This document shows positions 14,218 to 21,262 of a DNA stretch of 52,114 nt, one piece after another. The position numbers were made by a program, and so were the translations under genes. The DNA comes from a virus. The notes beneath the pieces are model-generated. The model made no database searches. It was given only the letters and a program-made list of their open reading frames with translations, and was not told the origin of the DNA. The DNA lies in the IMG/VR virus record IMGVR_UViG_3300002460_000033, positions 1-52,114 of that record. One strand, given 5' to 3'. The first letter of the stretch is position 1, and each line of letters starts with the position of its first letter.

Positions 14218-14292
14218 TAGCGACTAGATGATTCGAACATCTAAAATTCTGTTTCTAAAACAGACCTGTCTAGCCAGTTGCAGCAAGTCGCC
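14218..14292 (-). tRNA. tRNA-Leu(TAG)-like with short variable arm
   Basis: Acceptor GGCGACT/AGTCGCT, loop TTTAGAA in TCTGT/ACAGA, T-loop TTCGAAT. The D-arm is leucine-like, but the variable region is only four bases, so this is class I. The anticodon reads CTA. Confidence 0.8.
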
Positions 14293-14296
14293 AAAG

Positions 14297-14378
14297 TGCC
14301 GCTTAGAAGATTTGAACTCCTACGCTTTTTGGGCAAACGATTTTGAATCGTTCATGTCTACCATTCCACCAAAGCGGC
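14297..14378 (-). tRNA. tRNA-Leu(CAA)
   Basis: Class II, acceptor GCCGCTT/AAGCGGC, loop TTCAAAA in AACGA/TCGTT, long variable arm, T-loop TTCAAAT. Confidence 0.9.
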
Positions 14379-14464
14379 TGGTGCCGTTTAAGTGACTTGA
14401 ACACTTACGTTCTCTCGAACACTGCGCTCTTGACGCAGCTTGTCTACCATTCCAACAAAACGGC
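14379..14464 (-). tRNA. tRNA-Leu(AAG) with C33
   Basis: Class II, acceptor GCCGTTT/AAACGGC, stem CTGCG/CGCAG, loop TCAAGAG: position 33 is C instead of the near-universal U. Long variable arm, T-loop TTCAAGT, CCA encoded. Confidence 0.82.
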
Positions 14465-14552
14465 TATTTTTCCGACTATAATTTTTCTCTTGAGAGTGAC
14501 AATTAGAACAAATAAAACGTAAATTTTCTTTTCGATTATCAAACGGGTTTTC
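14465..14552 (-). pseudogene. HNH endonuclease remnant
   Basis: The minus strand encodes NRKENLRFICSNCHSQ, the typical C-terminal part of an HNH nuclease, with a TAG directly upstream and no N-terminal half. A decayed homing endonuclease between two tRNAs. Confidence 0.6.
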
Positions 14553-14559
14553 CTATTTG

Positions 14560-14633
14560 TCCTATTCTAACGAATTGAACGTTACTATTGGTATTTTACA
14601 GATACCCGCTCACAGCCAGCGAGCTCGAATAGG
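14560..14633 (-). tRNA. tRNA-Tyr(GTA), C1-G72, short variable arm
   Basis: Acceptor CCTATTC/GAATAGG, loop CTGTAAA in GGTAT/ATACC, five-base variable region, T-loop TTCAATT, A73. Most bacterial tRNA-Tyr have G1-C72 and a long variable arm; this has the archaeal/eukaryotic-type pair and a class I arm. Position 8 is G. Confidence 0.85.
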
Positions 14634-14638
14634 ATATG

Positions 14639-14711
14639 TGCCCTCTCGAGGCTATGCTCCTCGCGCCTTTCGGATGTAAGCCGATTGCTCTTCTGAATGA
14701 GCTAAGTGGGC
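14639..14711 (-). tRNA. tRNA-Val(TAC) with altered elbow
   Basis: Acceptor GCCCACT/AGAGGGC, loop CTTACAT, T-arm CGAGG/CCTCG with loop AGCATAG. D-loop ATTCAGAA lacks GG. Confidence 0.8.
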
Positions 14712-14719
14712 AAGCCGAC

Positions 14720-14861
14720 GGTTTTTTACGAGCTTATCCGCCGAAGCTGGTTTTTAGCGAGTAGTTCTCTCGATAGGTTTTTAGCGAGCTTTTGTGCCTA
14801 GCAGCTCAGTTGGGATTATAGAGTTTTTAAGACCAAGCAACTCTGTTGGTTTTTAAAGAGG
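14720..14861. repeat. Five short direct repeats GGTTTTTAGCGAG
   Basis: Copies at 14720 (one T longer), 14749, 14776, 14821 and 14848, the last two diverged (GAGTTTTTAAGACC, GGTTTTTAAAGAGG). Start spacing is 29, 27, 45 and 27. They fill a gene-free spacer between tRNA-Val and tRNA-Arg(GCG). A TAGCAGCTCAGTTGGGATTA stretch in the wide gap looks like a broken plus-strand D-arm. Confidence 0.6.
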
Positions 14862-14889
14862 TTTTAACCATACCTCTAGGGTGCATCCT

Positions 14890-14964
14890 TGGTTTGTCGC
14901 CGAAGAATTGAACTTCGAGTTGAACTTTCGCAAAGTTCCGTTTTATCCGTTGAACTAGCGACAA
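14890..14964 (-). tRNA. tRNA-Arg(GCG)
   Basis: Acceptor TTGTCGC/GCGACAA, loop TTGCGAA in GAACT/AGTTC, T-loop TTCAATT, CCA encoded. GCG is an unusual choice; bacteria normally use ACG for these codons. Confidence 0.88.
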
Positions 14965-14968
14965 TTTG

Positions 14969-15042
14969 TACTCTCAGAAGAGCATGATTCTTCAATCTCG
15001 TGGTTCGAAGCCACGCACTTTATCCAATTAAGCTATGAGAGT
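14969..15042 (-). tRNA. tRNA-Arg(TCG)
   Basis: Acceptor ACTCTCA/TGAGAGT, loop CTTCGAA in CGTGG/CCACG. T-loop ATCATGC differs from TTCRANY, but the D-loop keeps GG. Confidence 0.85.
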
Positions 15043-15046
15043 AATG

Positions 15047-15119
15047 TGAGCTTAGAACGACTCGAACGTTCAACAAGTTGCTTAAGGGGCAACTACTCTA
15101 CCTGTTGAGTTATAAGCCC
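15047..15119 (-). tRNA. tRNA-Lys(CTT) with C33
   Basis: Acceptor GGGCTTA/TAAGCTC, loop CCCTTAA in GTTGC/GCAAC, so position 33 is C. T-loop TTCGAGT. Confidence 0.82.
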
Positions 15120-15145
15120 TTACACCCACCTCTTCAAAAGTGTGT

Positions 15146-15223
15146 TGGTGGACTTGAGAGGATTCGAACCTCCAAAATCTCCTCATTGCAAATGAGGTGC
15201 GATGGCCGTTACGCTACAAGCCC
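15146..15223 (-). tRNA. tRNA-Ala(TGC)
   Basis: Acceptor GGGCTTG/CAAGTCC, loop TTTGCAA in CCTCA/TGAGG, T-loop TTCGAAT, CCA encoded. The third acceptor pair G3-C70 replaces the usual G3-U70; a G-U lies one pair further in. Confidence 0.85.
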
Positions 15224-15601
15224 TGGTGGAAATGGCGGGTACCGCCCCCGCGTGCATAAAATTTAATTTAATATTATTATTACAAGTTTTTTTTGAATCT
15301 TTACTCAAAAGCACTCATTTTATAGTAAATGAGAAAGCGGCCTTTTCGGGCTATCCATCTTATCAGGTTTTCGCCTTTCCCCTAAGGATAAGAAACTTAT
15401 GAGGAAGACGCAATCTCAATTGGCAAACGCAAAAGCGCCAGATTGAATACCCATGTAACCCGCGTGCTTGGCTATAAAAGCCTCGTCGCCTGATGTAAGG
15501 GCACTACCATTACTGTGTTTAGCAGTTAAAGTTTTGTTTAACGTCCCATAGGACGACTTGATAAAATTAAATAAAGATTATGTCGATTCTATTTCATTCC
15601 C
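15224..15601 (-). ncRNA. ssrA: Transfer-messenger RNA
   Basis: Rescues stalled ribosomes and tags their peptides. The tRNA-like part joins GGGAATG at the 5' end with CATTTCC, A73 and CCA at the 3' end. Its T-loop is GGCGGTA and the D-region reads CGACATAA where CGACGGGA is usual: the same altered elbow as the Asp, Glu and Val tRNAs. From the resume codon GCT (15523-15521) one frame runs 35 codons to TGA (15418-15416), starting AKHSNG and ending GAFAFAN. It heads the tRNA operon, directly behind the promoter. Confidence 0.85.
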
Positions 15602-15707
15602 AGTTTAATAATCTCTAAAAATTTATTTTTATCCAATTTTCTACAGTAAATGTCAACAAAATTTTAAAGAGCGAACTTAATCGAATCCCCGCATCCCCAA
15701 TCTTTAT

Positions 15708-15736
15708 ATTATATCAAAAATAACAACAACTGTCAA
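15708..15736 (-). promoter_or_regulatory. Promoter of the tmRNA-tRNA operon
   Basis: Minus strand TTGACA (15736-15731), 17 bases, TATAAT (15713-15708). Confidence 0.85.
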
Positions 15737-15751
15737 GGTTAATATAATATA

Positions 15752-17485
15752 TTATTTATCAAACATCAATGTATCATTATTTGTATCATTATCTGAAAAA
15801 CCTTGCAAAGTTAATTTATCGGACGGATTAGTAATTTGCACTAAAGCCTCATCTGGAGTCATAAGGACACCCTTATTATTGGAAAACCATACCTCAACCC
15901 TCCCGTTTGGTCCCGCTTTAGTTTTAACAACGTATATCCAACCTTTATTTGAAAGAATAAAATCTTCTGGATCGGTGCTATTTTTTTCTCTTTTAACAAT
16001 TAAAACTTCAGTTGAATCTTGCTTAAAAGCCCCCGATCCCGCAATATCATCCGCATCGGGAATATAGTTTTTTTTCTGGTTGGCGCTTCTTTTTCGAAGG
16101 TGGGCGACAAGAAGAATGGCGGTACGCTTGTCCTTGGCGAGCCACGCCAACTCTTTAATTAAATTAGATTGCTCCTGTATCCAATTCTCCTTATCTCTAA
16201 TAAAATAACCAATATGATCAACAATTATTAAATCATATCGTACTAACGAAAAACGCACAACTTCAAGTAAATTCTCAAGTTTGGTTATATCTCGTTTACC
16301 AAAAATATGAATATGGTCGTCGTCCAACGCTAAATCTTTATTAGTTAACTCAGAAAACATCTTACCAGTACGAGCGGAAGCTAAATAATCAACAACCGTA
16401 TTTTCAGGCTCAAGAGCAAAATATAGAACTTTTTTATCCTGTTTTGATACTCTAACAGCAAAATTGCAAGCTACAATCGTCTTTCCTACGTTTGTATCAC
16501 CTGTCATTGTATAAACATGCCCTGGAATAAAACCAATAATTAATGCGTCGAGTTCCGCATAACCAGTTTTAGGAGCTAATTTTTCCATATCTCTCTCTTT
16601 TCTTCTCTCATCAGCTACTTCTCTTATGGTTTTAGGAATGTATTTAGAAATTCTTAGAGGTTTTTTTTCGTCATTTTTAGAAGCAATAAATTTCATACAA
16701 TCGTGAATAAGCTTATCTACTTTTTGTGGGTTGGCAGGCGGGGTAAATTTGGCGGCGGCGGTTCTTATAAAGTCAATCGCAACATCCCATTCAATCTCAG
16801 GAAATCGAGCAAACATCTTTAAGGCAATCGTTCTTAAATTGTTATGTTGTTCTCCATGATTTGCCTTAAGGAGAGATTTTAATTCAACGGGTAATGTTAA
16901 CCCATTGGGGTGCAATCCCCGATATTTTTTTAAATTTTCTTCAGTAAGGGTGGGAAGTTTATCAAAACCACAAAGCTCCTCCCACTGATATTTACCAATA
17001 ATCAATTTACCAGTACTATCTGGATTTTGGACTTCGCTTGGAGGAAGAACAACAAACCCACCATCAGATTTAATCTCAATATTAATTCCAGGTCTCCACG
17101 CTGAAGTTTTAATTGGTTTTGTATATTTAAAAAAATGATGGTGGCCGCCGCGAGCTGTTTTAGACCTGAAGTGGCTAATAAAATCGAACTTCATCCCGTC
17201 TCCCTTATAAGAATCCTCATCCACTACAAATATTTTACTTATTTTACCCGTCACAACACCCAATCCTGTTAGTTTTAATTTTTTAAACCAATAGTCAAAT
17301 TCCATTTGAGTAGCGTGTCGCTCCTGTAGAACTTTCCATCCAAGCAACCACCCAAAATCTTCATGGTAAACTTCAACGCTGGCGGGGGACTTTGAGTATT
17401 TAAAAAGTGGTACGATATTCCACCCCACCCTACGATATGCAGTCGCCCATTCAGAAATTGTTTTGTATTTTTTATTGATATTCAT
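15752..17485 (-). CDS. Primase-polymerase / DnaB-like helicase fusion
   Basis: 577 residues, the replicative primase-helicase. N-terminal about 190 residues are an archaeo-eukaryotic primase (prim-pol): VVDEDSYKGDG gives the metal-binding acidic pair, TARGGHHHFF the basic/His motif, and SDGGFVVLPPS the third conserved segment. After a linker, residues about 310-560 form a RecA/DnaB motor: Walker A GDTNVGKT, Walker B YDLIIVDHIGYF, arginine-rich HLRKRS. It follows the repeat-bearing gene with a 4-base overlap. Confidence 0.92.
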   Translation of the reverse strand: MNINKKYKTISEWATAYRRVGWNIVPLFKYSKSPASVEVYHEDFGWLLGWKVLQERHATQMEFDYWFKKLKLTGLGVVTGKISKIFVVDEDSYKGDGMKFDFISHFRSKTARGGHHHFFKYTKPIKTSAWRPGINIEIKSDGGFVVLPPSEVQNPDSTGKLIIGKYQWEELCGFDKLPTLTEENLKKYRGLHPNGLTLPVELKSLLKANHGEQHNNLRTIALKMFARFPEIEWDVAIDFIRTAAAKFTPPANPQKVDKLIHDCMKFIASKNDEKKPLRISKYIPKTIREVADERRKERDMEKLAPKTGYAELDALIIGFIPGHVYTMTGDTNVGKTIVACNFAVRVSKQDKKVLYFALEPENTVVDYLASARTGKMFSELTNKDLALDDDHIHIFGKRDITKLENLLEVVRFSLVRYDLIIVDHIGYFIRDKENWIQEQSNLIKELAWLAKDKRTAILLVAHLRKRSANQKKNYIPDADDIAGSGAFKQDSTEVLIVKREKNSTDPEDFILSNKGWIYVVKTKAGPNGRVEVWFSNNKGVLMTPDEALVQITNPSDKLTLQGFSDNDTNNDTLMFDK

Positions 17486-18234
17486 AAAATACCCCTCTTA
17501 ATAGCTTCCTGCATTAGTCTGAAACTCCCTTCTTTTTTTTCGGGGGGTTCGTTTTTTAAGGTAGTAAAAACGTCATCGTTTAACTCGGTAATATATCCTT
17601 TTTCTTTTGACATCCTCAACCATTTGGTTAAAGTCCAAAAGACCGTTTTATGTTTTTTATATTTTTCCTGAAATTCACCCGTTTCTAATAATTCAAGAAT
17701 GGCGGTGTGTTTTTCTCTGACATCTGTTTCGGAAATCTTAAGTTTTATGGCAATTTCCCAGATTTCTTTTGGAGTACAAGCAATTAAACTACACTTAGAA
17801 CATTTTTTACAAAAATTATTTTTAGTACAAACTATATTATTAGTATTAATACTAATACTATTAATATTTTTATTATTAACATTATTACTACTATTACTAG
17901 TATTAGTATTAATAATTTTATTACTAATACTATTACTACTATTATTAGTATTAGTATTAATAATTTTATTACTAATACTATTACTACTATTACTAGTATT
18001 AGTATTAAAATTTTTACTAAACTCTAACCTATCCAATAACTTATTATTTATTAACTTGGCAATTCTTTCTTTGCTACTTTCTTTCTTTCTAATGATTTGG
18101 GGACCATATATTTTTTCTAAAACAACAACTATTTTTTTTCCATTTATTCCCGCAGACCCAAAAAAGTTAAAAACAAATTTTTCTAAAAGAAGGTTGACAT
18201 CCACGAGAAATTGTTTAATGATTGTTTCTTGCAT
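17482..18234 (-). CDS. Initiator-like protein carrying internal repeats
   Basis: 250 residues. N-terminal part (about 1-85) looks like a winged-helix type fold (FSLINKLL-like helices). Residues about 86-135 are three 16-residue Asn/Ser repeats (NTNTSNSSNSISNKII). Then a cysteine cluster (CTKNNFCKKCSKCSLIAC), possibly zinc-binding, and a helical tail. It lies just before the helicase gene, as in lambda, where gene O contains the origin and precedes the helicase loader. An origin-binding role is inferred from layout. Confidence 0.6.
   Translation of the reverse strand: MQETIIKQFLVDVNLLLEKFVFNFFGSAGINGKKIVVVLEKIYGPQIIRKKESSKERIAKLINNKLLDRLEFSKNFNTNTSNSSNSISNKIINTNTNNSSNSISNKIINTNTSNSSNNVNNKNINSISINTNNIVCTKNNFCKKCSKCSLIACTPKEIWEIAIKLKISETDVREKHTAILELLETGEFQEKYKKHKTVFWTLTKWLRMSKEKGYITELNDDVFTTLKNEPPEKKEGSFRLMQEAIKRGIL
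17836..18015. repeat. 48-bp AT-rich tandem repeats, candidate iterons
   Basis: Two full units (17884-17931, 17932-17979) differ at one base; a partial unit (17980-18015) and a diverged one (from 17836) flank them. Each unit holds AGTATTAGTATTAAT and its near inverse ATTACTAATACT, giving dyad symmetry. Almost no G or C. Confidence 0.8.
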
Positions 18235-18363
18235 AATAGTGAACGTTTAATGGGGAAATTTTTATATTATATCATTTCTATCATGTTTTTTCAATAATTT
18301 TATAAAAATGGCTAAGGAAACTTAACTGACTTTGGCCGTGGGATTATGTCGGACAACTTGATC

Positions 18364-18391
18364 TTGACATTATTAAACAATCTAATATAAT
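18364..18391 (+). promoter_or_regulatory. Promoter for tRNA-Trp
   Basis: TTGACA (18364-18369), 16 bases, TATAAT (18386-18391); the tRNA starts ten bases later. Confidence 0.8.
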
Positions 18392-18400
18392 ATTGTCATA

Positions 18401-18471
18401 GGAGATATAGGCTAATGGTAAACCGCTCGCCTCCAAAACGGGCTTTGTTGGTTCAAGTCCAGCTATCTCTG
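18401..18471 (+). tRNA. tRNA-Trp(CCA)
   Basis: Acceptor GGAGATA/TATCTCT (first pair G-U), loop CTCCAAA, T-loop TTCAAGT, discriminator G as expected for Trp. The D-arm is weak and pair 31-39 is C-A. Confidence 0.82.
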
Positions 18472-18573
18472 CTAATATATTTTTAATTGATCTACTTTAA
18501 TCTATTGACTTTTTTCCTTTTAATGGCATAAGATAACACTTACCATTATTAATAAAAACTAACCAATTATCTT

Positions 18574-20568
18574 ATGTCTACCGACTTTCCCGAAACTATC
18601 CCTGATATTGTAAAAATAGCTTTTGACGAGGCTAATAAATACTTTCCGACCCCCTTGCAACTTTTTCAATTTACAGATAAATATTCACGCTATGATTATG
18701 AGAAAAACCGCCGAGAAACTTGGGTTGAGACTGTTCAAAGAACTATTATTTTTTTAAAAAAACTTTCTAAAAATAAACTTTCTCCCGAAATCTACGATAA
18801 AATTCAGGATTTTATTCTCAATATGAAATCTGCTCCTTCAATGAGACTTCTTGCAATGGCTGGGTCGGCCGCTGAACGAAATAATATAGTAATTTATAAT
18901 TGTTCTTATCTTCCAATTGACTCAATAGACGCATTAGTTGAGGAACTTTTAATTGCAATGGCGGGGTGTGGCGTTGGATATTCGGTTGAAAGACAATATG
19001 TTGATAAACTACCGACAGTTAAACTTCAGACTAAGCGCTTATTACCGACTTTCACTATTCCAGACTCAACTGAGGGGTGGGCTGAGGCTTTTAAAAAAGG
19101 ACTAACCGCTTGGTTTAATGGGGATGATATTCAATTTGATTATTCCACAATAAGAAGAGCGGGAACACCACTTAAAATTAAGGGTGGAAGAGCTTCTGGA
19201 CCTGGGCCACTTCGAAGTCTTTTGGATTTTACAAAAAAAGTTATTTTAGAACAACAAGGAAAAAAATTAAAACCATTAAATGTTCACGATATAGCCTGTA
19301 AAGTTGGAGAAAGTATCGTCGCGGGTGGAGTTAGACGAACTGCACTTATTGCTTTTTTTGATATAGATGATGATGAAATGAGAAACTGTAAAAATGGTGA
19401 TTTAAGGGGAAATCAGCAAAGATGGATGGCTAATAATTCGGCGGTTTGGAATGAAGAATTACCTCAAGATAAGGTTCTAACCCAGATGTATGATATGTTC
19501 AAAGGTCAGCGGGGGGAGCCTGGAATTTTCAGTAGATTTAATGCTAATAATATTAAACCCAGAAGACGTGAAGAAGCTGTTTATGGGAGTAATCCTTGCG
19601 GGGAGATAAATCTTCGTCCTTATGAATTTTGTAATTTAAGCGTTGCAATAGCAAGACCAAATGACACCCTCGAAACCTTAGCTGAAAAAGTAAGAGTTGC
19701 TTCAATTATAGGAACAATTCAGGCAATGGGAACTTATTTCCCAGGGCTTCGACCTATTTGGAAGAAAAACTGCGAAGAGGAGAGGCTTTTAGGGGTAGAT
19801 ATTAATGGGTGGGTAGATACACCACTTCTTGCTCCTAAAAATCCCGAACTTGGAAAAAATTTACAATATTTTAAAAAAGTTGCGGTTGAAACAAATAAGA
19901 AATATGCTGAAATGTTAGGAATAAATCAGGCAGCGGCAGTTACTTGTGTTAAACCTTCAGGTAATTCCGCCCTCCTTTTCAATTGTTCATCTGGAATTCA
20001 TCCTCGCCATTATAGGTATTATGTGAGAAATGTAAGAGTCCAAAATGAATCTCCCTTAAAAAAATTATTTGAAAAGGCAGGTGTTCCAATGAGTCCAGAA
20101 AATGGTCAAAATAGGGATACAGCTAATACGTGGGTTATCCATTTTCCAATCAGATCACCAGAATACACAATAACAAAAAGAGAAATGTCGGCGGTTGAAC
20201 AGTGTGAATATTGGTTAGCCGCTAAATTAAACTGGACGGAACATAATCCTTCAGTAACCATAACTTATACCCCAGCTGAAATAATAGATTTAATCAAGTG
20301 GGTAAATGACCATAAAAAATACATCGGCGGGATGTCTTTCCTTCCCCTGGATGAGGCTCGATACGAACAAATGCCTTATGAACCAATAACAAGTGAAGAA
20401 TATGAGAAAAAACTGAAAGAATTTCCTGTAATTGATTACAGCGAACTTTATTTACTTGAAAAAACAGATTATACAAATCTTTCTCAGGAACTAGCTTGCA
20501 CGAGTGGATCTTGCTCTTTAGATGAGCATTTAGCCAAATCAACCGCCCAAAAACTTCAACTGATATAA
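18574..20568 (+). CDS. nrdJ: Class II (B12-dependent) ribonucleotide reductase
   Basis: 664 residues; reduces ribonucleoside triphosphates to deoxy forms with adenosylcobalamin, feeding phage DNA synthesis. Monomeric Lactobacillus-type: NPCGEI puts the thiyl-radical Cys at 342 with its partner Glu at 344, and ELACTSGSCS near the end provides the redox pair C642/C647 that reduces the active site. Also GSAAERNN and GCGVGYSVE near the first active-site cysteine. No intein. Works without oxygen, so the host supplies cobalamin. Confidence 0.95.
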   Translation: MSTDFPETIPDIVKIAFDEANKYFPTPLQLFQFTDKYSRYDYEKNRRETWVETVQRTIIFLKKLSKNKLSPEIYDKIQDFILNMKSAPSMRLLAMAGSAAERNNIVIYNCSYLPIDSIDALVEELLIAMAGCGVGYSVERQYVDKLPTVKLQTKRLLPTFTIPDSTEGWAEAFKKGLTAWFNGDDIQFDYSTIRRAGTPLKIKGGRASGPGPLRSLLDFTKKVILEQQGKKLKPLNVHDIACKVGESIVAGGVRRTALIAFFDIDDDEMRNCKNGDLRGNQQRWMANNSAVWNEELPQDKVLTQMYDMFKGQRGEPGIFSRFNANNIKPRRREEAVYGSNPCGEINLRPYEFCNLSVAIARPNDTLETLAEKVRVASIIGTIQAMGTYFPGLRPIWKKNCEEERLLGVDINGWVDTPLLAPKNPELGKNLQYFKKVAVETNKKYAEMLGINQAAAVTCVKPSGNSALLFNCSSGIHPRHYRYYVRNVRVQNESPLKKLFEKAGVPMSPENGQNRDTANTWVIHFPIRSPEYTITKREMSAVEQCEYWLAAKLNWTEHNPSVTITYTPAEIIDLIKWVNDHKKYIGGMSFLPLDEARYEQMPYEPITSEEYEKKLKEFPVIDYSELYLLEKTDYTNLSQELACTSGSCSLDEHLAKSTAQKLQLI

Positions 20569-20573
20569 TACTC

Positions 20574-20602
20574 TTGACATCATAAATTCATTATGATATA
20601 AT
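20574..20602 (+). promoter_or_regulatory. Promoter, leaderless gene
   Basis: TTGACA (20574-20579), 17 bases, TATAAT (20597-20602); the next ATG is seven bases on, at the expected transcription start. Confidence 0.85.
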
Positions 20603-20609
20603 ATAAGCT

Positions 20610-20858
20610 ATGGTAGACGTAGAACCAACTGGAGAAATAATTGTTACCTTAAACTCAAGCGAAAAACATTATGCTTATGATAGGTTAAGTGTTACATACG
20701 AATCAACAGATAAAGAAATATTAGATGCAGTTTCACCAGTATTACTTGAAGAAGAAGGTTTTGATGTAGAAAATGCAGATGAAACCTTTACCGTTAAAAG
20801 AGTAGAAGATTCAAAAAATATTTATATTTTTCCCAAAAGCGTTGCAGGGCTTTCCTAA
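20610..20858 (+). CDS. Small protein, possible beta-grasp (ubiquitin-like) fold
   Basis: 82 residues: two strands (EIIVTLNSS, RLSVTYES), a helix (KEILDAVSPVLLEEEGFD) and later strands ending NIYIFPKSVAG. This beta-beta-alpha-beta order and a terminal PKSVAG-type tail recall MoaD/ThiS-like proteins, but there is no final GG. Transcribed alone from its own leaderless promoter. Fold proposed from pattern only. Confidence 0.5.
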   Translation: MVDVEPTGEIIVTLNSSEKHYAYDRLSVTYESTDKEILDAVSPVLLEEEGFDVENADETFTVKRVEDSKNIYIFPKSVAGLS

Positions 20859-20867
20859 ATATACCGC

Positions 20868-20896
20868 TTGACAAAATTAAATCATTTTGATATAAT
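20868..20896 (+). promoter_or_regulatory. Promoter of the structured-RNA and permuted-tRNA block
   Basis: TTGACA (20868-20873), 17 bases, TATAAT (20891-20896). No other strong promoter or terminator is seen before 22.5 kb, so RNA D, the five units and possibly the HNH gene share one transcript. Confidence 0.85.
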
Positions 20897-20901
20897 ATAA
20901 A

Positions 20902-21100
20902 AGCACTTTAAATTATCTTTTAAGTTCTATATGCCTGAACAATTTCCTTAGTAGGGAAATAAGGGACACCCTACCACTCTGTGGTAAGAGACTGGGTGGT
21001 TGCCAAAGTACATATACAAATTACTACTACTTTGCTTATGAGGGTTTACCCATGGTAAAAATTTACCCTCATTGTAGAACTTAACAGATAATCGCACTTT
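20902..21100 (+). ncRNA. Structured RNA D, AGCAC-flanked
   Basis: Closing stem in two parts: ATTATCT/AGATAAT and AAGTTCTA/TAGAACTT with a TTT/AAC internal loop. Inside: TTTCC/GGGAAA hairpin, CACCC-TACCAC with GTGGTA-GGGTG hairpin, AAAGTA/TACTTT, and ATGAGGGT/ACCCTCAT enclosing TTTACC/GGTAAA. Flanks AGCACTTTAAA and CGCACTTTTAAA match those of RNA A at 2.9 kb. It lies 1.4 kb upstream of the Ro60 gene, so a Y-like RNA is a candidate identity. Confidence 0.65.
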
Positions 21101-21108
21101 TAAATAAT

Positions 21109-21258
21109 GCCGAAGTGGTGTAATGGAAAACACACAACTCTTTTTAAGTTGCAAAACTCATAATAAATAACACTTACATGACTAGTCATGTCGCAGTTAC
21201 TTATTTACAAGCATCATCTCATAAATGATAAATCTAGGTTCGATTCCTAGCTTCGGCA
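21109..21258 (+). tRNA. tRNA-Met(CAT) with about 78-base insertion
   Basis: 5' part: acceptor GCCGAAG, D-arm GTGT/ACAC. 3' part: anticodon arm ATCAT/ATGAT with loop CTCATAA, T-arm CTAGG/CCTAG with TTCGATT, acceptor CTTCGGC. Between position 26 and the anticodon stem lies 21135-21212. The insertion has a decoy anticodon-like hairpin (CAACT/AGTTG) and then the shared core: helix AATAAATAAC/GTTACTTATT, internal loop ACTT/CGCA, hairpin ACATGAC/GTCATGT, ending TACAAGC. Confidence 0.7.
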
Positions 21259-21262
21259 CTAA

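Noticed and set aside
14560-14633. Archaeal virus origin suggested by tRNA-Tyr
   Set aside because: tmRNA, sigma70-type promoters, Shine-Dalgarno sites and bacterial SSB tail all point to a bacterial host.
14720-14861. CRISPR array
   Set aside because: Repeats are only 13 bases, spacing varies, copies diverge and no cas genes are near.
12929-15601. Asp, Glu and Val tRNAs as pseudogenes
   Set aside because: All stems are intact and the D-loop and T-loop changes recur together in five tRNAs and the tmRNA, which decay would not produce.
17699-18250. Leu/Ile-rich frame opposite the initiator-like gene
   Set aside because: It is the mirror of the AT-only repeats; low-complexity leucine runs are a by-product.
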